DNA of 64,000 bases, from NCBI RefSeq assembly GCF_000026185.1, contig NC_010694.1:1488001-1552000 (forward strand), read 5' to 3'. Of the stretch, positions 55,424 through 63,972 are shown one piece after another. Both the position numbers and the translations under genes were made by a program. Below the pieces are notes generated by a model that searched no databases, was not told the origin of the DNA, and saw nothing but the letters and a program-made list of their open reading frames with translations. This DNA comes from Erwinia tasmaniensis Et1/99. Lineage in GTDB: Bacteria > Pseudomonadota > Gammaproteobacteria > Enterobacterales > Enterobacteriaceae. The first letter of the stretch is position 1; each line of letters begins with the position of its first letter.

Positions 55424-56482
55424 TTGCGACCGGATATGCCGCTGACCGCGTTTCAATTCAGCCTTTACCGCCATTACCGCATCGTGCACGGCGTGCGTAT
55501 CGCGCTGGCATTTATTCTCACTTTTCTGCTGGTCAGGATCGCTGAGATCCCCGAAGGCAGCTGGCCGCTGATTACCCTGGTGGTCGTGATGGGGCCTGTC
55601 TCTTCCTGGGGCAACGTCTTTCCGCGTGCGGTACAGCGTATTTTCGGCACGCTTTTCGGCTCGATAGCCGGATTGATCGCCATCTGGCTGGAGCTTTTCT
55701 CCCTCCCATTTATGCTGGTGTGGTGCGCGCTCGTGATGTTTATCAGCGGCTTTCTTACCCTCGGCAAACATCCCTATATGGCGCTATTGATTGGCATTAC
55801 GCTGGGCGTAGTTTGCGGCGGCGTTCCCGGAGATATCACGACCGCCCTCTGGCGCGGAGGGGATGTGATACTGGGGTCGTTGCTTGCGCTGCTGTTCACC
55901 AGCATCTGGCCACAAAAGGCCTATACCCACTGGCGCATCCAGTTTTCGGACCTGCTGCTGGAGACGGCGCGTATTTATCACGCCGGCTTATCGCCTAATC
56001 TGGTGGAAAAGCCGCGCCTTACGCGCCCACTGCACCGCCTGCTGGGTAATGTGATTAAAATGCGTGCGCTGATCGACCCCTCAAGCAAAGAAACCCGCAC
56101 CCCGCGCTCCGTTTTTGAAGGGATCCAGACGCTGAATCGCAATCTGGTCTGTACCCTTGAACTGCAACTCAATGCGTGGTGGGCATCACGTCAAAGCCAT
56201 CTGATTATGCTCAATGCTCCGGCATTGCGCCGTGCGCAGCAGATGACGGAAAGCACGCTGCGCGCTTTGTCTGTGGCCGTGGTGGAAGGGAGCGGCGATA
56301 ACATCGCCGCCCGAAGCGCTGAGCTAGCGGAAATCAGCCGCGAGCTGAGGCAGCTGATCGCCGAATCAGACAGTCATGATCGGGTTGAAACCCCGATACA
56401 TGGCTACGTCTGGCTGAGCCTGGAAATGGCCCGCCAGCTGGAAAGATTATCGGAGCTTACCCGTCTTGCGCTGCGAAAATAG
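55424..56482 (+). CDS. yeeA: YeeA, FUSC-family inner-membrane protein
   Basis: This 352-residue protein has six or so N-terminal helices of the aromatic-acid-exporter/FUSC type and a cytoplasmic C-terminal helical half. It closely resembles E. coli YeeA (YRHYRIVHGVRIALAF, WPLITLVVVMGPVSSWGN, ALWRGGDVILGSLLALLFT, TPIHGYVWLSLEMARQLE). The TTG start at 55424 follows GGAG and matches the E. coli N-terminus; an upstream ATG at 55349 would add 25 residues. The transported substrate is unknown. Confidence 0.9.
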   Translation: MRPDMPLTAFQFSLYRHYRIVHGVRIALAFILTFLLVRIAEIPEGSWPLITLVVVMGPVSSWGNVFPRAVQRIFGTLFGSIAGLIAIWLELFSLPFMLVWCALVMFISGFLTLGKHPYMALLIGITLGVVCGGVPGDITTALWRGGDVILGSLLALLFTSIWPQKAYTHWRIQFSDLLLETARIYHAGLSPNLVEKPRLTRPLHRLLGNVIKMRALIDPSSKETRTPRSVFEGIQTLNRNLVCTLELQLNAWWASRQSHLIMLNAPALRRAQQMTESTLRALSVAVVEGSGDNIAARSAELAEISRELRQLIAESDSHDRVETPIHGYVWLSLEMARQLERLSELTRLALRK

Positions 56483-56642
56483 AATGATCCAGCAACAACT
56501 TACTGCGATAAGCTCGGCTTCAGGGTAAGATAGGCGCAATCCGGTTATGCAAGTTAAAATTGCCATCGGCGGCGGTTCGCCGCTAAGCTGATAGCCACGA
56601 CAATGATGCCTGTAAGTGCAGGCCAAAATGAAAGGTGTCTTC

Positions 56643-56960
56643 ATGGAAAATGCAAAGCAATCCTTCCACGACGTGCTGGAGTTCGTACGTCTGTTCCGTC
56701 GTAAAAACAAACTGCAGCGTGAAATTCACGATAACGAAAAGAAAATCCGTGATAACCAGAAGCGCGTGCTGCTGCTTGATAACCTGAGTGAGTACATTAA
56801 GCCAGGTATGAGCATTGAGGCTATCCAGGAAATCATCGCCAGCATGCGCAGCGATTATGAAGATCGTGTGGATGAATACATCATCAAGGTGGCTGACCTG
56901 TCAAAAGAACGCCGCGACCTGTCCAAAAAGCTGAAAACGTTGGGTGAGGTTAAGGGGTAG
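56643..56960 (+). CDS. yeeX: YeeX, DUF496 small helical protein
   Basis: This 105-residue cytoplasmic protein is predicted to be mostly coiled-coil helices ([36 protein letters not shown]) and is nearly identical in plan to E. coli YeeX. DUF496 proteins copurify with nucleoid or ribosomal material in some data sets, but no function is established. I used the ATG at 56643, giving [16 protein letters not shown]; the frame continues 27 bases upstream. A terminator follows 34 bases after the stop. Confidence 0.92.
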   Translation: MENAKQSFHDVLEFVRLFRRKNKLQREIHDNEKKIRDNQKRVLLLDNLSEYIKPGMSIEAIQEIIASMRSDYEDRVDEYIIKVADLSKERRDLSKKLKTLGEVKG

Positions 56961-56994
56961 TTTACCCGCAGCAGGAGTCTTCTGCTAACCTCTT

Positions 56995-57023
56995 AAGCCG
57001 GGCTGAAAACAGCCCGGCTTTTT
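56995..57023 (+). terminator. Intrinsic terminator of yeeX
   Basis: AAGCCGGGCTG (56995-57005) and CAGCCCGGCTT (57010-57020) form a perfect 11-bp stem with an AAAA loop, followed by T residues to 57023. Confidence 0.93.
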
Positions 57024-57201
57024 CATGTCTTCAGCCCATGTGAAAAGTCCGTAAATTGCGGCGTAACGGCGGCTTGTTATGACATGCGCATACTATAAAA
57101 CACAATAATATCAGCATGATAATGTCATTTTTCTTTTTTCAGGCTGCAATTTGATACATAAAAAAACTTTGCATAATGATAGCTCTTTACCATCATAAAA
57201 A

Positions 57202-58686
57202 GTGCCCCTTTCCCTGATAGTCACTGGACTCATCTTGCAAAAATTCAGCTTTTCAGTATCGCAGGCGATTAAAGGCAGCGCGTGGTATCCGAAAAGGCGC
57301 TCCTGGCGGGTATTATTCTGGCGCGAAGTCACACCGCTGGCCGTACCGATATTTTTTGAGAACCTATGCGTCCTGTTGATGGGAGTCCTGAGCACTTTTC
57401 TTGTCAGCTGGATCGGAAAAGAAGCGATGGCCGGAGTCGGCCTGGCGGACAGCTTTAATATTGTCGTGATCTCCTTTTTTGCCGCCATTGACTTGGGCAC
57501 CACCGTAGTGGTGGCCTTCAGCCTTGGCAAACTTAACCGCGATCGGGCGGTTGCGGCAGCGCGTCAGTCGCTGATTATCATGACCGTATTCGCCATCGTT
57601 CTGGCGCTGGCGATTGAATTTATCGGCCCACAGATCGTCGATATGGTGGCTGGCCAGGCCGAGCCACAGGTCAAAGCGCTGGCGCTCTCCTATCTTCAGG
57701 TCACCGCCTGGAGCTATCCGGCTGCGGCCATTGCGCTGATCGGCTGTGGCGCTTTGCGTGGAGCAGGTAATACTAAAATCCCGATGTTGATTAACGGCGG
57801 GATGAATATTCTGAATATCGTCATCAGCAGCGTGCTGATCTATGGCTGCTTCTCGTGGCACGGACTGGGGTTTGACGGTGCCGGTCTCGGATTGACCATT
57901 TCGCGTTATATCGGCGCAGCGGCGATACTTTACGTGCTGGCCATCGGCTTTGTTCCCGTGCTGAAAATTTCGCTGAAAAGTTATTTTACCCGGCTAAACG
58001 TCGGCATACTGCGCGAAGTCCTTGGCATTGGTGTTCCTGCGAGTATTGAGTCGGTGCTGTTCAACGGCGGGAAATTACTGACTCAGGTGTTTGTTGCCGG
58101 AATGGGCACCGATGTGATCGCCGGGAATTTTATTGCTTTTTCCATCGCATCACTGATTAATCTGCCGGGTAACGCGCTGGGATCGACATCGACTATTATC
58201 GTCGGCACGCGACTTGGCCGCGGACAGCTGGGACAGCCGGCTCGGTTACTGCGCTATATATTCTGGCTGTCGAGCATCGTGCTCTGCGGTCTTGCATTGT
58301 TAAGCGTTCCCCTTGCTGGAACGATGGCACGGTTTTACACCCAGGATGAATCGGTGATTCACGTAGTGAAAATGTTGGTGTGGCTTAACGCCGCCTTTAT
58401 GCCGTTCTGGGCCGCCTCATGGGTGCTGCCAGCCGGCCTCAAAGGCGCACGCGACGCGCGTTTTACCATGTGGATCTCACTGCTCAGTATGTGGGGCGGG
58501 CGCATTGTGGCCGGCTATTTATTGGGGGTCGTGCTCGGATTTGGCGTGGTGGGCATCTGGCTCGGGATGGTGCTGGACTGGATGATACGTGGCGTTGCCT
58601 TCTACCGGCGTATGGACAGCGGGCGCTGGTTGTGGAAGTACCGACCACAGGTGAATACGATTAGCGCACAGGAGAATAGGTCCTGA
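57202..58686 (+). CDS. yeeO: YeeO-type MATE exporter
   Basis: This protein of up to 494 residues has about twelve helices in two halves typical of MATE transporters. The segment from WYPKRRSWRVLFWREVTPLA through VSWIGKEAMAGVGLADSFNI closely resembles E. coli YeeO, reported to export dipeptides and flavins (FMN/FAD). No good ribosome-binding site precedes the GTG at 57202, so the real start may be an alternative codon shortly downstream, such as TTG at 57235. In E. coli yeeO also lies near Asn tRNA genes, as here. Confidence 0.9.
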   Translation: MPLSLIVTGLILQKFSFSVSQAIKGSAWYPKRRSWRVLFWREVTPLAVPIFFENLCVLLMGVLSTFLVSWIGKEAMAGVGLADSFNIVVISFFAAIDLGTTVVVAFSLGKLNRDRAVAAARQSLIIMTVFAIVLALAIEFIGPQIVDMVAGQAEPQVKALALSYLQVTAWSYPAAAIALIGCGALRGAGNTKIPMLINGGMNILNIVISSVLIYGCFSWHGLGFDGAGLGLTISRYIGAAAILYVLAIGFVPVLKISLKSYFTRLNVGILREVLGIGVPASIESVLFNGGKLLTQVFVAGMGTDVIAGNFIAFSIASLINLPGNALGSTSTIIVGTRLGRGQLGQPARLLRYIFWLSSIVLCGLALLSVPLAGTMARFYTQDESVIHVVKMLVWLNAAFMPFWAASWVLPAGLKGARDARFTMWISLLSMWGGRIVAGYLLGVVLGFGVVGIWLGMVLDWMIRGVAFYRRMDSGRWLWKYRPQVNTISAQENRS

Positions 58687-58793
58687 TGGTTTGGAGGGGG
58701 CCGTTTGCTTGCGGCCAGAATAAATCGAAGATATATCTTAACCGTCACAACCGTGATTTCCACTTTGTATACCCGACAGCGAGGAGATAGATT

Positions 58794-59582
58794 TTGAACA
58801 GCCTGACTCAAGCCCACCGTGCCCCACAGCGCATTCGTAACCCGCTGTGCTTCCGCCGGCTAACCGTCAGTGGAAAAACGCGGGTGGCCGACAGCTTCTG
58901 GCGCATCGACTTTACCGGTGCAGACCTGGCCGGGTTTACCTCTCCCGGTTTCGACGATCATATTAAAGTCTTCTTTCCGCACCCCGACAGCGGTGAGCTG
59001 GTCATGCCCGTGGTGACAGAAGACGGGGTGACGTGGCCAGAGGGTGCACGCCCGGTTTCCCGCGACTATACGCCGCTGTTCTTCGACGGCGAGGCGCAAA
59101 CCCTGACTCTGGACTTCTACATTCATAACGGCGGGGTGGCCAGCAACTGGGCGGAGCGGGCTCGGATAGGGGATGCGCTGGCAATAGGAGGCCCGCGTGG
59201 TTCGCTGGTGGTTCCTGAAAATTACGCTTTTCAGCTGTATGTGTGTGACGAAAGCGGGCTGCCGGCCTTTAAGAGAAGGCAGCAAACGATAAGCGGTGTG
59301 CAGCTGAAACTGTACGCCTGTGTCGATGAGTCCTGTGGGAAAGCGTATCTGCCGGAGCTGAACGGAGTGGAGGCCAGCTGGCTGGGCAACGGGGCGATAA
59401 AAGATGAACATCTCGCTGCTCTGATCGCTGCCTTTGATCGGCTTTCTCTGCCGCCAGAAGACTACTTTATCTGGCTAACCGGAGAAGGGGAGTTTGTTAA
59501 GCGGCTTAATGATTACTTTATCGAACGGCGAGGCTGTGACGCCACCTTCGTGCGTGCCGTGGCCTACTGGCATCAGAAATAG
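58794..59582 (+). CDS. Siderophore-interacting protein (ViuB/YqjH-type ferric reductase family)
   Basis: This 262-residue flavoprotein belongs to the SIP family, which reduces ferric siderophores in the cytoplasm to release iron. The FAD-binding motif RPVSRDYTPLFF is followed by LDFYIHNGGVASNWAERARIGD and AIGGPRGSLVVP, with a C-terminal NAD(P)H domain ending FVRAVAYWHQK. The start is TTG at 58794 after GAGGAGA. No siderophore receptor or biosynthesis genes adjoin it, so it probably serves systems encoded elsewhere and Fur control is expected but not seen. A bidirectional terminator follows. Confidence 0.88.
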   Translation: MNSLTQAHRAPQRIRNPLCFRRLTVSGKTRVADSFWRIDFTGADLAGFTSPGFDDHIKVFFPHPDSGELVMPVVTEDGVTWPEGARPVSRDYTPLFFDGEAQTLTLDFYIHNGGVASNWAERARIGDALAIGGPRGSLVVPENYAFQLYVCDESGLPAFKRRQQTISGVQLKLYACVDESCGKAYLPELNGVEASWLGNGAIKDEHLAALIAAFDRLSLPPEDYFIWLTGEGEFVKRLNDYFIERRGCDATFVRAVAYWHQK

Positions 59583-59677
59583 CGTTAAAGAAACTCGCAA
59601 AAGAGTGTTTCGCTACGGGCGCTAGAGGGAATGAGGGTAAGAAGAAAATCATTTGTGGTTCATCCTACCCTTAAGGT

Positions 59678-59722
59678 AAAAAACCGCGCGGCGCTGATTC
59701 ACTCACGCCGTGCGGATTTTTT
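59678..59722. terminator. Bidirectional terminator between the SIP and OYE genes
   Basis: CCGCGCGGCG (59684-59693) and CGCCGTGCGG (59706-59715) form a 10-bp stem with one G-T pair and a 12-base loop. An A-run (59678-59683) and a T-run (59717-59722) flank it, so it can terminate both convergent genes. Confidence 0.85.
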
Positions 59723-59737
59723 CATTCAGAACGGCAA

Positions 59738-60838
59738 CTATTCACCTAAACGGTAACGTTCCAGCCAGTGCGCATAGGGGGCTGGCAAGACCCATGAAGG
59801 GCGCTCTACCTTTAGCTGTTTCGCCAGATAGTACGCATAGTTTGGATCGGCGAGATGCGCACGACCTATCATCACTAAATCCATTTGCTGTTCGGCTATC
59901 ACGCGTTCAGCCACGGCAGGGGCTTCAACTCCCCACGAGGCTGCCACCGGCAGTCCGGTTGCGCGGCGTACTCGTTCTGATACCGGGGCAAGGAAGCCTG
60001 GTCCCCACGGGATATCCGTTTCAGCCACGGTGAAGCCGATACTTACGTTTAGCAGGTCCAGACCGTTATTGCGCATCAGTTTGGTTAGCTCGATCGATTC
60101 GTCCAGCGTTTCTTCATCACGCCCGTCATATTCAATCACGCCAAGACGGGCCGTTAGCGGCAGATTTTCAGGCCAGACCTCACGTACCGCCGCGAGAGTT
60201 TCCAGCAGGAAGCGACTACGACCCGCAAAACTCCCGCCATACCGATCGGTACGCTGGTTAGTGTGCGACGAGAAAAAACTCTGTCCGAGATAGCCGTGGG
60301 CAAAATGCAGCTCGAGCCACTCGAAACCGGCGTCACGCGCGCGGCGCGCGGCGGCGACATAATCATCCTTAACCCGGTTAATTTGTTCCAGCGTCATCGC
60401 CTGCGGCACCTTAGGCAGATGATGGCCGAAGGCCAGGGCGGATGGGGCGATCGTATCCCAGCCACGGCTGTCCTGTGCGGCGATATGATCGTCGCCCTCC
60501 CAGGGGCGGTTGGCGCTGGCCTTACGTCCGGCGTGAGCCAGCTGAATACCGGCAACCGATCCAGCGGCTTTGATGGAGGCGGCGATTTTCGCCATGCCTT
60601 GCGCCTGCTGGTCATTCCATAGTCCGGTACAGCCCGGCGTGATGCGTCCTTCGGGTGAAACCGCCGTGGCTTCGACAATAACCAGCCCCGCGCCTCCGCG
60701 CGCCAGCGCGGGATAATGCACCTGGTGCCAGTCGTTTGTCAGGCCGTCATCGGCGCTGTACTGGCACATTGGCGGCACGGCAATGCGGTTGCGCAAGGTG
60801 ATATCTTTCAGGGTAAACGGGGTAAAAAGTGCGGACAT
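59738..60838 (-). CDS. NADH:flavin oxidoreductase, YqjM-type Old Yellow Enzyme
   Basis: This 366-residue FMN (beta/alpha)8 enzyme reduces activated C=C bonds or nitro groups. LFTPFTLKDITLRNRIAVPP and MCQYSADDGLTNDWHQVHY give the YqjM-like N-terminus with its redox-sensing Cys; GIQLAHAGRKAS has the substrate-binding His pair region, ELHFAHGYLGQSFFSSHTNQ follows, and DLVMIGRAHLADPNY binds FMN phosphate. I used the ATG at 60838 with GAGG upstream rather than the ATG at 60850. The physiological substrate is unknown; a role in electrophile detoxification is common for the class. Confidence 0.9.
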   Translation of the reverse strand: MSALFTPFTLKDITLRNRIAVPPMCQYSADDGLTNDWHQVHYPALARGGAGLVIVEATAVSPEGRITPGCTGLWNDQQAQGMAKIAASIKAAGSVAGIQLAHAGRKASANRPWEGDDHIAAQDSRGWDTIAPSALAFGHHLPKVPQAMTLEQINRVKDDYVAAARRARDAGFEWLELHFAHGYLGQSFFSSHTNQRTDRYGGSFAGRSRFLLETLAAVREVWPENLPLTARLGVIEYDGRDEETLDESIELTKLMRNNGLDLLNVSIGFTVAETDIPWGPGFLAPVSERVRRATGLPVAASWGVEAPAVAERVIAEQQMDLVMIGRAHLADPNYAYYLAKQLKVERPSWVLPAPYAHWLERYRLGE

Positions 60839-61380
60839 AGCTAACCTCATGGGTAGAACAGTCAGGGCAGTAGCTGGCTACATTAGGCTACACGTATCGC
60901 AGAGAATTAACCGTGAGTGCTTTCATCCACCGCCCGGCGTGTTGAGCAGCGCCGCCGGCATTTGTGGCCGGGCCGGGGTCTTACTCAATCCGGCTATCGA
61001 CAGTGGGTATTCGTGTAAGTCCGACGGTAAGGTTCGCCAGCCGTTGTGGTGACACGGCATCAAACACCGGTGTTGAGGATCTGCGGTAGCATCTTAAAGC
61101 TATTTACTGACCGCATCATCCCCATCCGCCAGTGCGGTGCGGGGGCTACGTAAAAAAACGGACCGTCGAAGCGTTTGCGTGGCATTGTCATAAATGAAGG
61201 TTCGGATGGGATTTGTCTCATCGTTCTGGTTAAGTGACTTATACACTAATATTATATATTTTGTCAGGGTAATGAGTCTTTTTCATTTGGTTTTTTTCAG
61301 TATACAGTTGGCGATAAGTTTGTATTCTATAATGACCAAATCCCGTTAAAGTGATGTTGGTCATTATGAAATAAGACTTT
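60839..61380. other. Non-coding stretch between the OYE and DUF262 genes
   Basis: About 540 bases with no convincing gene. The first 350 bases have core-like composition and might be the remains of an old gene; after about 61,210 the DNA becomes AT-rich, marking the edge of the acquired segment. An exact 11-bp inverted repeat lies at 61329-61367. Confidence 0.6.
61329..61367. other. Perfect 11-bp inverted repeat downstream of the DUF262 gene
   Basis: ATAATGACCAA (61329-61339) and TTGGTCATTAT (61357-61367) are exact reverse complements separated by 17 bases, ending 13 bases past the DUF262 gene stop. Neither side has a T-run typical of a terminator. It could be an operator, an RNA-stabilising hairpin or a trace of insertion. 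Confidence 0.65.
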
Positions 61381-63300
61381 CTATTTGGTAGCTCCACCTA
61401 AACATACAGGGGCATGAAGTAACTTACGTTTGAACTCTTCATCTCCGATGGAGATCTTCCATCTTTCTTCCATGAAAGATAATAAATCAAGCCCTCTTTG
61501 AATTATTGAGTTCGGCAGCCATTCTTCATATTGTGCTATTTCATTTTCAGATGCGGAGCCATTATAATACCCTACGCCCTTACCATCGTTTTTCTTTAAA
61601 TTAAAGCCAGCATTCTGTAAGCTGGAATTTTTAGATCTGCTAAGTGGAACGAGGTTCCCTAAAGAATTTGCCAGGCGGACACTGTCTTCATCTTTCAAAT
61701 GTCCAAAGCGAGTGTACCAATATTCTTTAGACGCTGTTTGTGGGTATATGTGTTCAATGGTTATTTTGTCTTTGTTTTCAGAAATAAGACTGGACCAGCT
61801 AAGTTTATGTGATGCTTGTTTACCACGATGAGTCAGCCACTGGTCATATTCATACAGGAAATAACGTAATCCACTCCAGCCATAAAAGCCGCTATTGCTC
61901 AACTTATATTTTTCTGAGATATAATTGTAAAATCTATCGGGTTCATAGTAATATTCTTTCCATCGATTTATTCTTTCAATCAGAGTAGGGATAGTGGTTT
62001 GTTGGTTGAGTAATTCTCTCGCCATTAGGTAAAACTCGGTATCGCCAGTGTTAGATCTTCTTCGGCTAAGAGTAAATAAAGTAAAATTACATCTTTCAAT
62101 TGTAATTAATAGATCGTTGATTTCATTGAAGCTTTTTTTGGAAACAAATGAAGCCAAAACAAGAGGTTTAAAAGCTCTGAAGCTTAGTCTCCCTAAACGG
62201 TCGAGGAGTATGCGGCTTTCGGAATTATCGTAATCACTTTTTTGAAAGTAAGGGTTGTGCATGTAGAACCAGGGGCGAATAGCTTCCTGGAGACTGGTAA
62301 TATAACTTTCTATTTCCTTAACGGTTAATCTAAGTTCTTCACTTTTAGGGTGAGTAACATTTTGCGCTGTAAACTTTTCATTTAATAAAAAGACAATATA
62401 GTCATCACCTTTTTGGCGGCTATATTTAAAATACATAGTCCAGTGATTCCTCAGAAAAGTGCTATCATCGAGTCTGTATTCTGGGTTTTTACCAAGATAC
62501 TCGTAAATTGTTTTCCATGAGTAATTTATTTTTTTTCTCAAAACCTCATGGCCTGTATGCTCATGAAATAAAGTAGAGAGATATATTAACCTGTTTTTTA
62601 ATAATTCTAAGCTTGTAAGAGGCTTTCCTCGATTATTCATGGTTTCAAATGTTACAAAAACATCGATCTCATCATCAATCTCATAAATGTTAAATTTGAG
62701 TTTCTGTGATAAATTGTGATAGATTACCGCGATTTCTTCAGTTGAGAGAGCGCTAAGTCTTCTTTTAAAGTAAGATTTCGCCTTACCAAGGTTTCGTGTG
62801 TAAAGTGTCTCTTTAAACTCGTTAGTATGCGAATTTTCATCAAATACCTTTGTTTTTAAATATTCATCGCTGGGGTTGTCTTTTTCATAACCGAAAATAA
62901 AACTCTGCCTTTGACCATCGTCTGCCTTAAATAAGATAAACTTGTTTCGTATGTTTTCTTTAGACTGAAAATTGAGTTTTGTGTCATCGGGTACAGATTC
63001 CAGAATGGCCTGGATCATAATAATTGCCGTTGTTAAACGTTGTTGACCATCTACAACATAGTAAGGTTTATACCCTATGCCGTTTATTATCCAAGTATCA
63101 TTTTCCCAGAGAGACCAATAATTTTTTTTAACCTTCTCTAACGTTATGACTCCAGTATAGTGGACTCGGTTGGGATTTAGATGAACGAGATCTTCCCAAA
63201 AATCTTCGAACTGCTGTTCTAACCATGCGTAACCTCGTTGATAGTCTGGTATACGTAAAAGCCGTCCTTGAAAAAGCTCACTTAAACTTTTTACGTTCAT
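61381..63300 (-). CDS. DUF262/DUF1524 single-chain protein, GmrSD-like defence nuclease candidate
   Basis: This 639-residue protein joins the two halves of type IV GmrSD-like systems. The N-terminal DUF262 domain has IPDYQRGYAW and the nucleotide-handling motif VVDGQQRLTTAI; the C-terminal DUF1524 domain has ITIEHIYPQTA and SLGNLVPLSRSKNSSL, the His-containing nuclease core. GmrSD enzymes cleave modified phage DNA, and relatives such as BrxU and SspE protect against phages; a similar role is inferred. It is markedly AT-rich against its neighbours and lies beside tRNA-Asn, so it was probably acquired. No integrase or partner gene is visible. Confidence 0.85.
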   Translation of the reverse strand: MNVKSLSELFQGRLLRIPDYQRGYAWLEQQFEDFWEDLVHLNPNRVHYTGVITLEKVKKNYWSLWENDTWIINGIGYKPYYVVDGQQRLTTAIIMIQAILESVPDDTKLNFQSKENIRNKFILFKADDGQRQSFIFGYEKDNPSDEYLKTKVFDENSHTNEFKETLYTRNLGKAKSYFKRRLSALSTEEIAVIYHNLSQKLKFNIYEIDDEIDVFVTFETMNNRGKPLTSLELLKNRLIYLSTLFHEHTGHEVLRKKINYSWKTIYEYLGKNPEYRLDDSTFLRNHWTMYFKYSRQKGDDYIVFLLNEKFTAQNVTHPKSEELRLTVKEIESYITSLQEAIRPWFYMHNPYFQKSDYDNSESRILLDRLGRLSFRAFKPLVLASFVSKKSFNEINDLLITIERCNFTLFTLSRRRSNTGDTEFYLMARELLNQQTTIPTLIERINRWKEYYYEPDRFYNYISEKYKLSNSGFYGWSGLRYFLYEYDQWLTHRGKQASHKLSWSSLISENKDKITIEHIYPQTASKEYWYTRFGHLKDEDSVRLANSLGNLVPLSRSKNSSLQNAGFNLKKNDGKGVGYYNGSASENEIAQYEEWLPNSIIQRGLDLLSFMEERWKISIGDEEFKRKLLHAPVCLGGATK

Positions 63301-63757
63301 ATCAATCTCTCCTTATAAGAAGGTTCAATGTTATCATTTTCTTAATATGTTTTTTATTTTATTTTCGTAATACAGCTCATAACACATCATCTGCCATTGA
63401 ATTTTACATATTTTCTTATTTTATGGAAGTGAATAATAATATTTGGTAAGTTTGTTCTTACGTAATTTTCTGCCTGTTGTCAACTCTACTATTTTATCCA
63501 AGCTCAAACGGTCAGACCATCCAACTACGGCTAGCATGCAAAAATAAGCCTGAAATTGATAAATCAGGCGGCGTTGTTTGAGGTAATTAGTATTACGGGA
63601 TGGTTACAACTTTCTTAATGAGGATCAGGGAATATAGGTATTAAGAGAATATTCAAACCCGTTTTATCACTATTTTTACCAGCTAAAGGGGGGGATCAAC
63701 CGGTGTGACCTGAGGGACGTGAGTGGTGGTTGAGAGGGGGGAGTATTTGGATAAAAA
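63301..63757. other. AT-rich upstream region of the DUF262 gene
   Basis: About 460 bases without a supported gene. It should include the promoter of the DUF262 gene. A small hairpin (GCCTGA 63548-63553 with TCAGGC 63564-63569) followed on the minus strand by T residues at 63544-63540 could block read-through from the tRNA side. GC rises toward the tRNA. Confidence 0.5.
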
Positions 63758-63789
63758 GCAAAAAACCAGACGCCGTCAGGCATCTGGTT
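63758..63789 (-). terminator. Intrinsic terminator of tRNA-Asn
   Basis: On the minus strand AACCAGATGCC and GGCGTCTGGTT form an 11-bp stem (one wobble pair) with a TGAC loop, followed by T residues. It lies ten bases after the tRNA 3' end. Confidence 0.9.
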
Positions 63790-63798
63790 TCTTTAATT

Positions 63799-63874
63799 TG
63801 GCTCCTCTGACTGGACTCGAACCAGTGACATACGGATTAACAGTCCGCCGTTCTACCGACTGAACTACAGAGGA
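63799..63874 (-). tRNA. tRNA-Asn (anticodon GTT)
   Basis: The 76-base gene folds into a full cloverleaf: acceptor stem TCCTCTG/CAGAGGA, D-arm with GTTCAGTCGGTAGAAC, anticodon loop CTGTTAA with GTT, T-loop GGTTCGAGTCC, and an encoded CCA end. Asn tRNA genes are common integration sites for genomic islands in this family, and the AT-rich DUF262 gene lies on its 3' side, but no matching att repeat was found in the window. Confidence 0.98.
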
Positions 63875-63892
63875 ATTGTTGGAACGGGGCGC

Positions 63893-63921
63893 ATCATATC
63901 CAGCGGGCCGGGGGATGTCAA
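63893..63921 (-). promoter_or_regulatory. Promoter of tRNA-Asn
   Basis: On the minus strand TTGACA (63921-63916), a 17-base spacer and TATGAT (63898-63893) form a near-consensus sigma-70 promoter. A GC-rich stretch (GCGCCCC) follows the -10, the discriminator typical of stringently controlled stable-RNA genes. The mature tRNA begins about 19 bases downstream of the -10. Confidence 0.88.
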
Positions 63922-63940
63922 AGCCTGATTTCGTTCTTTA

Positions 63941-63972
63941 GTATCAACTGCTGAATAAAACAGCATTGATAC
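63941..63972. other. Hairpin upstream of the tRNA-Asn promoter
   Basis: GTATCAACTGCTG (63941-63953) pairs with CAGCATTGATAC (63961-63972), 12 pairs with one bulged C around an AATAAAA loop. It lies about 20 bases upstream of the tRNA -35. It could belong to a terminator of a gene beyond the window or be an isolated repeat. Confidence 0.6.

Noticed and set aside
60854-61200. Degraded regulator gene downstream of the OYE start
   Set aside because: A short LKLFTDRIIPI-like stretch hints at a LysR-type remnant, but no continuous frame or second motif supports it.
60900-63800. Genomic island with att repeats at tRNA-Asn
   Set aside because: I found no second copy of the tRNA 3' end and no integrase in the window, so only the composition shift is reported.
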